DNA of 64,000 bases from positions 930,001 through 994,000 of the forward strand of contig NZ_CP069421.1 of NCBI RefSeq assembly GCF_018118585.1, in the 5' to 3' direction. The notes beneath the pieces were generated by a model. That model saw only the letters and a program-made list of their open reading frames with translations, was not told the origin of the DNA and searched no databases. The DNA comes from Aristaeella lactis (lineage in GTDB: Bacteria; Bacillota; Clostridia; Christensenellales; Aristaeellaceae). Shown here one piece after another: positions 34,776-42,539 of the stretch. Position 1 is the stretch's first letter; each line of letters begins with the position of its first letter. Made by a program: the position numbers and the translations under genes.

Positions 34776-36206
34776 ATGCGAGTGATCGGTATCACCGGCA
34801 GCATAGCCTGCGGAAAAACCACCGTCAGCCGTGAGCTGATCCGTCAGGGTTTCCCCGTAATAGACGGTGACAAAATCGCCCGTGAACTGACTTCATCCCG
34901 CGGTCCTGCCGTGGAATCGATCCGTTCCGCTTTCGGGGACAGCTATATCAATCCCGACGGTTCCATGAACCGCCGCTTAATGGGACAGCTTGTGTTTTCT
35001 GATCCCGGCGCGCGTGAACGCCTGGATCAGGTGATGGCCCCTTTTCTTCATCATTCTGTCATGCAGAAAATTGAGGATGTCAGGGCATCCGGTTCTCCGC
35101 TGTGTTTTCTTGACATGCCCCTTCTCTATGAAAAAGGATATGACCGTTACTGCGACACGGTATGGTGTGTATGGCTTCCGGAAGAGATGCAGCTACAGCG
35201 CCTGATGAAGCGTGACGGCTTCACGCGCGGCGAGGCTCTTTCCCGCATGCGTGCTGTAATGTCTTCAGACCGGAAAGCGGATCTGGCCCAGGTTGTCATT
35301 GACAATTCCGGTTCTGTTGAGGATACGCTCAGCCGTGTTTCCGAACTGCTGGAAACAGAAATGAACCGCACCCGCACCACCGCAAGGCGCAGGAGGACTT
35401 CCGCGGAAAACATCGCGCCGGTTAATGCCGCCGCGGTTCGCAGGCCTGATCCGGTCCCTTCCCGTCTTTCTGTTCCGGATCTTTCCGGCGGTGTGGAACG
35501 TCCGGATTCTTTCAGGCGCAAACCCGCCGAAAGAAAAGCTTCCTGGGTGCTTCCCCGCTGGCTTACAGCCGCGCTGATCGCTTTGGCTGCTGTGCTGTTG
35601 GTTTCCTTTACATCCCAGCTGCTGATGAACTCGTATTTGGTCCGCCAGAAGGAAAAACACATTGAGGAACAGCAGGCCATCGACCGGAAATACCCGATCA
35701 TGTATAAGGATTCGATCCTTGCTTCCGCTTCAGAGTTCAATGTGTCTCCGTCCCTCATCGCGGCAGTGATCATGAACGAAAGCTCCTTCCGTCCGGAGGT
35801 TGAATCCGGCGTCGGTGCCCGCGGTCTCATGCAGCTGATGCCCGATACGGCGGAATGGATCGCGCACAAGCTGAAGATTGATCATTATTCTTTTGAATCA
35901 ATGAAAAAGCCCGAAACGAATATCCGTTTCGGAAGCTGGTACCTGAATTATCTTGGTTCCTTATTCAACAATGACCCGCTCTGCGTCATATGCGCTTATC
36001 ACGCGGGTCAGGGGGAAATCAACGGCTGGCTTGCCAATCCGCTTTACAGCCAGGATGGCAGAACCCTGGAATATGACAGGCTTCCGGAAGGCCCCACCAA
36101 ACTATACGCAGGGAGAGTGATAAGAGATTATGGTATATACAAAGCGAAGTATTTCACGGAAACTGATCCTGTGGATCCTGGCAGTGCTGCTTCTGCTGCC
36201 CCTTGA
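34776..36206 (+). CDS. coaE: Fusion of dephospho-CoA kinase with a membrane-anchored lytic transglycosylase
   Basis: One 476-aa open frame. Residues 1-195 are CoaE, which makes coenzyme A from dephospho-CoA: P-loop GSIACGKTT (8-16), DGDKIARE (30-37), and LDMPLLYEKG (112-121). A basic, Pro-rich linker (196-256) leads to a membrane helix (about 261-285). Then comes a soluble lytic transglycosylase domain (about 305-460) with catalytic Glu335 in NESSF, GARGLMQLMP and AYHAGQG. The topology puts CoaE inside and the murein-cutting domain outside. The two are often adjacent separate genes in Clostridia, so this may be a gene fusion. AGGAGG precedes the ATG; an internal ATG at 35361 (residue 196, with GGAA before it) could start the second half alone. 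Confidence 0.9.
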   Translation: MRVIGITGSIACGKTTVSRELIRQGFPVIDGDKIARELTSSRGPAVESIRSAFGDSYINPDGSMNRRLMGQLVFSDPGARERLDQVMAPFLHHSVMQKIEDVRASGSPLCFLDMPLLYEKGYDRYCDTVWCVWLPEEMQLQRLMKRDGFTRGEALSRMRAVMSSDRKADLAQVVIDNSGSVEDTLSRVSELLETEMNRTRTTARRRRTSAENIAPVNAAAVRRPDPVPSRLSVPDLSGGVERPDSFRRKPAERKASWVLPRWLTAALIALAAVLLVSFTSQLLMNSYLVRQKEKHIEEQQAIDRKYPIMYKDSILASASEFNVSPSLIAAVIMNESSFRPEVESGVGARGLMQLMPDTAEWIAHKLKIDHYSFESMKKPETNIRFGSWYLNYLGSLFNNDPLCVICAYHAGQGEINGWLANPLYSQDGRTLEYDRLPEGPTKLYAGRVIRDYGIYKAKYFTETDPVDPGSAASAAP

Positions 36207-37707
36207 CGGAATCCGCGCTGAAAGTATAGGTTCCAGTGTCAATATCGGGATCCAGAGCACCAAAACCATAACCATCCGTCCCTTTGAACCGCTGGAAAGG
36301 GATATCATCACAATTTACAATGAGGTTTATGAAAGCCTGATCACAATCGATGACAATTATACTCCCCAGGGATACCTGGCCGAAAGCTGGGAGGAAAGCA
36401 ACAGCGGAAAGTACTGGACCTTTACCCTTAGACCGGACATTCATTTCTCCGACGGTACGCCTGTTACGGCTTATGACGTTGTTGCTTCCGCCAATTATAT
36501 CCTGGACAAGGCCAATGACGAAAACATCACCGATCACGGTTTCTACAGCAACCTTGCCTATTTTGTGAAAAACATTACCGCCAAGGACGACCGTACTGTT
36601 GTGGTGCGTACAAAACGTCCCTATTACGGCATTCTTTATGAAATGACCTTCCCTGTTGTGCCGGAGTCCCAGGTTGCCTCTGACAATCCAATGGGAAGCG
36701 GTCCCTATGTCATTACCGATTTCAACCTCGACAGTAAAACGATTTATCTGAACGCCAATGAAAACTGGTGGAAAGGCAAGCCCGCCATCAGGGAGCTGGT
36801 TGTCACGCTGTATGAAACCAAGCAGGATGTCATCACGGGATATGAATACGGACAGGATGATATCATTTTTACCCGTGCCACAGCCGGATCCCAGTATAAA
36901 ACCGGTGCCAAAACCATCAGTACGTCCTATCGCACCAATCAGCTGGAATGCCTGTATATGAACAATGCTTCTTCTGAACTTACGCTGAATGCCCGGAGAG
37001 CCATCCGGTACGCGATAGACCGGACGAAGATCATCAACAGCATCTATTCCGGTCTGGCCGTCCAGACCAATTTCCCCTTCTATCCCGGCACCTGGCTGTA
37101 TAATGACAGCCTTGACTCCCAGTACTCCATGAACCTGGATGAAGCAAGGCGGCTTCTTGCGGAGGACGGTTGGGAGGACTACGACGAGAATCATTTTCTC
37201 GACCGTCTGGACAGCGAAGGCAAGCAGCAGAACCTTCACCTGCGCTTCTATGTCTATGAGGAACCTGATAACGATGTAAGGCTTGAAACCGCCAATATGA
37301 TCGCTGACCAGCTTGCCCTGATCGGTATCGAATGCAAGGTCGAAGCCATGACCATGGCCAACATGAAGGAAAAGCTCCGCGCCGGTTCTTTCGACCTGGC
37401 TCTTGTTGCTTTTTCCATGGATGTCTGTCCTGATCCCGGTTTCATGCTGATGCGCGGCAATACCGGTAACTATAATCGTTATAAGAGCAGCCGCATGACG
37501 GAGCTTTGCGAGCAGTACCGTTCCCAGACAAGCCAGGAAGGTTTCCGTGAGAAGGCCATGGAGATCCAGGCCCTCTTTACGGAGGACTGTCCCTTCCTGT
37601 GCCTGTATTTCAGGTCCGGCAGTGTTATTTCCCGCTATCTGTACACAACCCGCAGGGATATCCATGAATATGAACTACTGCGCGGTATTGAAACCTATAC
37701 ACCGTGA
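36130..37707 (+). CDS. ABC transporter substrate-binding protein, family 5 (oligopeptide/dipeptide type)
   Basis: A 525-aa exported solute-binding protein of the OppA/DppA class. The signal peptide (RKLILWILAVLLLLPLDG) has no lipobox Cys. Family marks are YESLITID, LAESWEES, FTLRPDIHFSDGTPVTAYDV and AIRYAIDR. No permease or ATPase gene is next to it, so it must feed a transporter encoded elsewhere or act as a sensor. The start lies inside the preceding gene in another frame, overlapping by 77 bases, with only AGGGAG 14 bases upstream; a later start would cut the signal peptide. Confidence 0.88.
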   Translation: MVYTKRSISRKLILWILAVLLLLPLDGIRAESIGSSVNIGIQSTKTITIRPFEPLERDIITIYNEVYESLITIDDNYTPQGYLAESWEESNSGKYWTFTLRPDIHFSDGTPVTAYDVVASANYILDKANDENITDHGFYSNLAYFVKNITAKDDRTVVVRTKRPYYGILYEMTFPVVPESQVASDNPMGSGPYVITDFNLDSKTIYLNANENWWKGKPAIRELVVTLYETKQDVITGYEYGQDDIIFTRATAGSQYKTGAKTISTSYRTNQLECLYMNNASSELTLNARRAIRYAIDRTKIINSIYSGLAVQTNFPFYPGTWLYNDSLDSQYSMNLDEARRLLAEDGWEDYDENHFLDRLDSEGKQQNLHLRFYVYEEPDNDVRLETANMIADQLALIGIECKVEAMTMANMKEKLRAGSFDLALVAFSMDVCPDPGFMLMRGNTGNYNRYKSSRMTELCEQYRSQTSQEGFREKAMEIQALFTEDCPFLCLYFRSGSVISRYLYTTRRDIHEYELLRGIETYTP

Positions 37708-37731
37708 TACGTCTGGAAGGAGAATGCAGAA

Positions 37732-38670
37732 ATGGAATGGATCGAACTGATCATTCATACCACAACAGCCGGTTCAGAACCGGTTTCGGATATCCTGATG
37801 GAATCCGGCGCTTCCGGAACAATGATTGAGGATAAGGCGGATATACCGGATCCTTCCAAGCCTCACGGCATCTGGGAGATTATTGATCCGAAGCTCCTGG
37901 AAACCATGCCGGAGGACGTTCTTGTCCATGCCTGGTTTGAGAACAACGCGCAGCTTCCTTCCCTGGTGGAAAAGATCAGGAACCGGCTGGCGGAACTTTC
38001 CTTCGCCAAGGATGAAATGGGGTCCCTTCTCCTGGATACGGTTTCCGTCAATGATGAAGCCTGGAAGGATACCTGGAAGAAGTATTACAAACCCTTCTAT
38101 GCCGGTAAGCATCTTCTGATCAAACCCACCTGGGAGCCTTTTGATCCCAGGCCCGATGACCTGGTCATTGAAATTGATCCGGGCATGGCCTTCGGCAGCG
38201 GAACCCATGAAACCACCGGTATGTGTCTTTCCTTGCTGGAGGAGATTATCAAAGGCGGAGAAGAGATCATCGATGTGGGTACCGGCAGCGGAATCCTTGC
38301 CATCGGTGCCGCCCTTCTCGGTGCCGGTCATGTCCTGGCCATCGATATCGATCCGGACGCTGTAAAGGTTGCCGCCGAAAACGTACAGCACAATCACGTA
38401 GACCATCTTGTTTCCGTTCAGCAGGGCAACCTGCTGGATCGGGTTTCCGATGTCTGCGATATCTGCGTGGCCAATATCATTTCGGATGTCATCATTTCCT
38501 TCGCTGCCCCGCTCATGAGCCATATCCGTCCCGGCGGCCTTTTCCTCTGCAGCGGAATCGTCAGCGTAAGGGCAGATGAAGTCGCTCAGGCCCTGAAGGA
38601 TGCCGGTTACGAGATCCTTTGCCGGGAAACCAAAGGCGAATGGACTGCTTTCCTTTCCAGGAGGAACTGA
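37732..38670 (+). CDS. prmA: Ribosomal protein L11 methyltransferase
   Basis: A 312-aa class I methyltransferase that trimethylates L11. N-terminal substrate domain (about 1-100), then MAFGSGTHETT, SAM motif I DVGTGSGILAIGA (about 180-192) and the post-I DIDPDAVK; VANIISDVI is the active-site motif. AAGGAG lies upstream. It is followed 2 bases on by rsmE, the usual arrangement (prmA-rsmE-mtaB). Confidence 0.94.
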   Translation: MEWIELIIHTTTAGSEPVSDILMESGASGTMIEDKADIPDPSKPHGIWEIIDPKLLETMPEDVLVHAWFENNAQLPSLVEKIRNRLAELSFAKDEMGSLLLDTVSVNDEAWKDTWKKYYKPFYAGKHLLIKPTWEPFDPRPDDLVIEIDPGMAFGSGTHETTGMCLSLLEEIIKGGEEIIDVGTGSGILAIGAALLGAGHVLAIDIDPDAVKVAAENVQHNHVDHLVSVQQGNLLDRVSDVCDICVANIISDVIISFAAPLMSHIRPGGLFLCSGIVSVRADEVAQALKDAGYEILCRETKGEWTAFLSRRN

Positions 38671-38672
38671 TC

Positions 38673-39407
38673 ATGCACAGGTTTTACACGGATCCTGCCC
38701 GCTCTTCCGGAGATCTCGTTTTCCTTGCGGAGGAAGACGCGCGCCATGCCCTGTCCGTACTGCGCCTGAAAGCCGGGCAGGCTGTTGAGGTTTTCCTGGA
38801 AGGACAACGTTATGATGCGGAAATTACATCTGCGGACCGCGACGGCGTCTGTGTGAAACTGCTTTCCCAACTCCCATCCACAGAAGCGGCCCTGTCCGTC
38901 ACCCTTTACCAGGGCCTGCCTAAATCTGACAAAATGGATTTCATCGTCCAGAAGGCCGTGGAACTGGGTGTCACACGGATCGTTCCCGTCATCATGAGCC
39001 GCTGCGTTGTGAAGCTGAATCCGAAGGACGCGTCCCACAAGCTGGAACGATGGCGTAAGATCGCCCGGGAAGCCGGCAAACAGTGCGGCCGCTGCATTAC
39101 CCCTGAGATCACCGAACCCTGTACGCTTTCTTCCCTTCCTTCCCTTCCTGCTTTCCCGGATGTCAATATCGTTCCCTGGGAAGAGAGTGAAGGACACGGT
39201 CCCCTGGCTTTCAGCAGATCCCATCCCGGCCTGTCCTCACTGGGTATCCTGATCGGGCCGGAGGGCGGGATTGACCGGGATGAAATCGCTGTCCTGAATC
39301 AGTCCGGTTTTATCCCTGTCACGCTGGGCAAAAGAATCCTGCGTACGGAAACAGCCGGCCTGGCTGCAGTCGCGTCTTTGATGGCGCTTTATGGAGAAAT
39401 GGAATAA
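38673..39407 (+). CDS. rsmE: 16S rRNA (uracil(1498)-N(3))-methyltransferase
   Basis: A 244-aa SPOUT methyltransferase that modifies U1498 in 16S rRNA. N-terminal PUA-like part (HRFYTDPA, EDARHALSVLRLK), then GLPKSDKMDFIVQKAVELGV and the SAM-binding knot with LIGPEGG and LGKRILRTETAGL. The start at 38673 follows AGGAGGAA; the frame is open further upstream inside prmA. Confidence 0.95.
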   Translation: MHRFYTDPARSSGDLVFLAEEDARHALSVLRLKAGQAVEVFLEGQRYDAEITSADRDGVCVKLLSQLPSTEAALSVTLYQGLPKSDKMDFIVQKAVELGVTRIVPVIMSRCVVKLNPKDASHKLERWRKIAREAGKQCGRCITPEITEPCTLSSLPSLPAFPDVNIVPWEESEGHGPLAFSRSHPGLSSLGILIGPEGGIDRDEIAVLNQSGFIPVTLGKRILRTETAGLAAVASLMALYGEME

Positions 39408-39409
39408 AC

Positions 39410-40714
39410 ATGAAAACGATCGCCGCCCACACCCTTGGATGTAAAGTCAATCAGTATGATACGGAAGCTATGCTGGAACTGTTCCGGCACAGCGGATATA
39501 GTATTGTGCCCATGGATGGTGACGCGGATGTTTACCTGGTGAATACCTGTACGGTAACCGGTACAGGAGATAAAAAATCCCTGCAGCTGATCCGTCGTAT
39601 CCGCAGGGAGCATCCTGCCGCCGGGCTGATCGTCTGCGGATGCATGGCCCAGCAGCGCGGTGAGGATCTTCTTTCCCTCGGAGCTGACCTGGTCCTGGGA
39701 ACCCAGCGCCGGAATGAAGTGGTTAAACTGTATGATCAGGTGTCCCGTTCCTGTCATCCCCTTTGTGCCGTGGAGCCGCTGAAAAAGGGCCAGCCCTTCG
39801 AAAACCTGACCATCACGGAACAGATGGAACACACCCGGGCTGTACTGAAGATCCAGGAAGGCTGCGATAATCACTGTTCCTACTGTATTATCCCGTCCGT
39901 CCGCGGACCCATCCGTTCCCGGACCCTGGATGATATACAGGCGGAAGTGAATCGCCTGGCTGAGGCGGGATACCGGGAGATCGTGCTGACCGGCATCCAT
40001 CTCTGCTCCTACGGGCGAGACCTGGATCCTTCCTTTACCCTGCTGGATGTCATCAGGCTGATCCAGGAAACAGACGGGATCCTGAGGATCAGGCTCGGTT
40101 CCCTGGAACCCGTCATCGCTACGCCTGAATTTGCTTCCGAGTTGAAAAAGGCGGATAAGATCTGTCCCCAGTTCCACCTGGCCCTCCAGGCGGGATGTGA
40201 CACCGTCCTGGCAAGGATGAGACGCCGCTATAATACAACCCAGTACCTGCGCGGCGTGGAAAATCTCCGCCGTGAGTTTCCGCACGCAGCCTTTACCACC
40301 GATATCCTGACCGGATTCCCCGGTGAAACGGAAGAAGAGTTTGCGGAAACCAAAGCATTCATTGAGAAGATAGGCTTTGCCCGTATCCATGTTTTTCCCT
40401 ATTCTTCCCGTCCCGGAACCCCTGCCGCGGATATGCCCGGTCAGCTGTCTTCTGCGGAAAAGGAAAAACGGGCACGGGAGCTGATTGCCCTCGGCGGACG
40501 GGTCGCGAAAGATTACCTTTCCTCTTGGATCGGCCTGGAAACAGACCTTCTGCCTGAGGAGATGGTTGACGGATGCTGGGAAGGCTACACGCCCGAATAC
40601 ATCCGTGTGCGCCTGGAACACGGGGACTGCCGGTCCGGTGTGCCCGTTCGTGTCAGGCTTCTGAACGCTGGTTCCCGCGTCATGTGCGGTGAGCTGATAA
40701 AAGAATCTGAATGA
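39410..40714 (+). CDS. mtaB: tRNA (N6-threonylcarbamoyladenosine-37-C2)-methylthiotransferase MtaB
   Basis: A 434-aa radical-SAM methylthiotransferase that converts t6A37 to ms2t6A37. The UPF0004 domain has cluster cysteines (Cys11 in LGCKVNQYD, then NTCTVT and CGCMAQ). The radical-SAM cluster is Cys152, Cys156 and Cys159 (CDNHCSYC), followed by GPIRSR. A TRAM-like C-terminus is short. LGCKVNQ rather than LGCPKN marks MtaB among the family. ATG 3 bases after rsmE. Confidence 0.95.
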   Translation: MKTIAAHTLGCKVNQYDTEAMLELFRHSGYSIVPMDGDADVYLVNTCTVTGTGDKKSLQLIRRIRREHPAAGLIVCGCMAQQRGEDLLSLGADLVLGTQRRNEVVKLYDQVSRSCHPLCAVEPLKKGQPFENLTITEQMEHTRAVLKIQEGCDNHCSYCIIPSVRGPIRSRTLDDIQAEVNRLAEAGYREIVLTGIHLCSYGRDLDPSFTLLDVIRLIQETDGILRIRLGSLEPVIATPEFASELKKADKICPQFHLALQAGCDTVLARMRRRYNTTQYLRGVENLRREFPHAAFTTDILTGFPGETEEEFAETKAFIEKIGFARIHVFPYSSRPGTPAADMPGQLSSAEKEKRARELIALGGRVAKDYLSSWIGLETDLLPEEMVDGCWEGYTPEYIRVRLEHGDCRSGVPVRVRLLNAGSRVMCGELIKESE

Positions 40715-40731
40715 AAAGGATGAGGTACGTT

Positions 40732-41073
40732 ATGGAAAATTGTCTCTTCTGCAAAATCATCAGCGGTGAGATTCCCTCTCAGAAAGTCTATGAGAATGAA
40801 TATGTCTATGCGTTCCGTGATATCAATCCGCAGGCGCCTGTCCACGTCCTGGTGATTCCGAAGAAGCATGTAAGCTCCCTGGATGATACCGCCGGATCCA
40901 CGGATACCGAACTGGCGGAATGCCTGCGTGCCATTCGCGTTATTGCCGCTCATGAAAACCTGGCCGGCGGATACCGCGTCGTTTCCAACTGCGGCGACGA
41001 TGCCTGCCAGTCTGTCCATCACCTGCATTTCCATATTCTCGGCGGCCGGAAGATGGCGGAACAGATGGCCTGA
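40732..41073 (+). CDS. HIT-family nucleotide-binding protein (Hint-like)
   Basis: A 113-aa histidine-triad hydrolase of the Hint/PKCI branch, which cleaves purine nucleoside phosphoramidates. ENCLFCKIISGEIPS is the usual N-terminus and VHHLHFHILGG holds the HxHxH triad. I chose 40732, 6 bases after TGAGG; an ATG at 40711 that overlaps the mtaB stop would add seven residues and could give translational coupling. The C-terminus KMAEQMA is typical of clostridial members. Confidence 0.93.
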   Translation: MENCLFCKIISGEIPSQKVYENEYVYAFRDINPQAPVHVLVIPKKHVSSLDDTAGSTDTELAECLRAIRVIAAHENLAGGYRVVSNCGDDACQSVHHLHFHILGGRKMAEQMA

Positions 41074-41095
41074 GAAACGTTTTCCGGAAAAAAAG

Positions 41096-41124
41096 TTGAC
41101 TATACCGGTTAATGGCTGTATAAT
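41096..41124 (+). promoter_or_regulatory. Sigma-A promoter of rpsU
   Basis: -35 TTGACT (41096-41101), 17-base spacer, -10 TATAAT (41119-41124). Near consensus, as expected for a ribosomal protein gene. Confidence 0.9.
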
Positions 41125-41190
41125 AATATACGGTTTTCGGTTTTCTTTAATACCGCAGGCCATTGTATTGAGCGAGGGGAGGGATAACAA

Positions 41191-41364
41191 GTGTCCGAGG
41201 TTCGTATCCGCGAAAATGAGTCCCTGGAAAGTGCGCTCAAACGGTTTAAGCGGCAGTGCGCCCGCAGCGGCGTTCTCCAGGAAGTGCGTAAACGCGAGCA
41301 TTATGAAAAGCCCAGCGTTAAGCGTAAGAAAAAAGCTGAAGCCGCCCGTAAGCGCAAATGGTGA
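41191..41364 (+). CDS. rpsU: 30S ribosomal protein S21
   Basis: A 57-aa basic protein, read directly from the sequence: it begins [19 protein letters not shown] after a GTG start, continues [20 protein letters not shown] and ends in a Lys/Arg-rich tail, as S21 does. It takes part in translation initiation near the anti-Shine-Dalgarno. GGGGAGGG lies 8-10 bases upstream. It is a monocistronic unit with its own promoter and terminator. Confidence 0.95.
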   Translation: MSEVRIRENESLESALKRFKRQCARSGVLQEVRKREHYEKPSVKRKKKAEAARKRKW

Positions 41365-41374
41365 TGTAGCAAAA

Positions 41375-41403
41375 CTCCCTTCTCTTCGGAGAAGGGTTTT
41401 TTT
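41375..41403 (+). terminator. Terminator of rpsU
   Basis: CCCTTCTC-TTCG-GAGAAGGG, perfect 8-bp stem with a stable tetraloop, followed by seven T. Confidence 0.95.
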
Positions 41404-41450
41404 GTTGCCTTTTTTTGCTTTCGCGCATGGAAATATATCCTCTCTGAGCC

Positions 41451-41479
41451 TTGTCATACAAGACTTCATCTGCTATAAT
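41451..41479 (+). promoter_or_regulatory. Promoter upstream of the 41511 methyltransferase-rho genes
   Basis: -35 TTGTCA (41451-41456), 17-base spacer with an extended TGC, -10 TATAAT (41474-41479). Confidence 0.85.
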
Positions 41480-41510
41480 ACAAATTAGTTTCTGAAGAAA
41501 AGAGGATGTC

Positions 41511-42539
41511 ATGGTCTATTCGTTTGAGCTGATCAAACATGCAAATATACGTTATCGCGATTGTCTTTCTGTTCTTTCCCGTTGTGAGTTGTTTGCCATG
41601 CTTTCTTCCCTTGGTATTTCCTGTGAAATCCGGGAAGAGACCATGGGTGCTTCCCGTTTTCTGACCTTTGAATGCCGTCCCCTCTCTGATGGGGAGCTTA
41701 CATTTCTTTCCGGTCACAGCTCCGTTGTTTTCATGGCTGAAAAACACGGTGATATGCTGAAACCCCTGCCTGTACTCACAGACGGATACCTGCCCGACGA
41801 TCTTCCGGAGGTGCTGAAATACAAAGGGAAAACCAGCGCCTCCTTTACGCGCATGATGATCAATACAGCTGTTTCCCTTTCCGCCTTTCATGGACAGGAG
41901 CAGCCCCTCACCTTTCTGGATCCCCTCTGCGGGAAAGCCACCGGTTGTTTCTGCGCCGCTGTTGCCGGTATGAATGCCGTGGGCCTGGATATTAACAAAA
42001 AAGAGATTGGTGAGGCCGTTTCCTATTTTTCCCGTTATCTGAAGTTTCACAAGCTGAAACATACGGAACGTTCCGTTTCTGTCACAGCGAAGGGGCATTC
42101 CCTTCCTGTCTCTGAATTCATTTTTGCTGATACGAAGGAGCATTATCAGTCCGGTAATACCCGTCAGCTCAGGCTTGCCTGCTCGGACACAGCTGATTCC
42201 CCTTTCCTTTTCCGAAAGTCCCGCGCGCATATTATTGCGGCGGATCTTCCCTACGGCGTCCAGCACGCGCCCCGGGCCAATGGTAAAACGGATACCCTGC
42301 AGGGCTTCCTGGAACGCGGACTGCCTGTCTGGAAAAAGTGTCTGGAACCCGGCGGCGTGATCGCCCTCAGTTTTAATACCTTTACCCTGCCTTCGTCATC
42401 TGTCCGTTCCGCGCTGGAAAACGCCGGCTTTACCCTGCCGGATAATGATCTGTTTTACAGCCTGAAACACGAAGTCGAACAAGCGGTTATGCGGGATGTC
42501 ATCTTTGCTTTCAATACACAGGAGGAATCTGTAAAATGA
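41511..42539 (+). CDS. SAM-dependent RNA methyltransferase-like protein (Trm11/UPF0020 type)
   Basis: A 342-aa protein. The C-terminal half has a Rossmann methyltransferase core with motif I FLDPLCGKATGCF (about 142-154), the post-I acidic GLDINKKE and a DLPYG motif IV resembling the (N/D)PPYG of Trm11/RlmL-type N2-guanine methyltransferases. The N-terminal 110 residues show no clear THUMP domain. The target is unknown; tRNA or rRNA guanine is a guess from the motif. The 3' end overlaps rho by 4 bases (ATGA). GAGGATGT lies just before the ATG. Confidence 0.72.
   Translation: MVYSFELIKHANIRYRDCLSVLSRCELFAMLSSLGISCEIREETMGASRFLTFECRPLSDGELTFLSGHSSVVFMAEKHGDMLKPLPVLTDGYLPDDLPEVLKYKGKTSASFTRMMINTAVSLSAFHGQEQPLTFLDPLCGKATGCFCAAVAGMNAVGLDINKKEIGEAVSYFSRYLKFHKLKHTERSVSVTAKGHSLPVSEFIFADTKEHYQSGNTRQLRLACSDTADSPFLFRKSRAHIIAADLPYGVQHAPRANGKTDTLQGFLERGLPVWKKCLEPGGVIALSFNTFTLPSSSVRSALENAGFTLPDNDLFYSLKHEVEQAVMRDVIFAFNTQEESVK

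Noticed and set aside
34776-36206. Frameshift or assembly error as cause of the CoaE fusion
   Set aside because: The linker is in frame, composition is smooth and no stop or duplicate start occurs between the domains; however raw reads were not seen, so it is not excluded.
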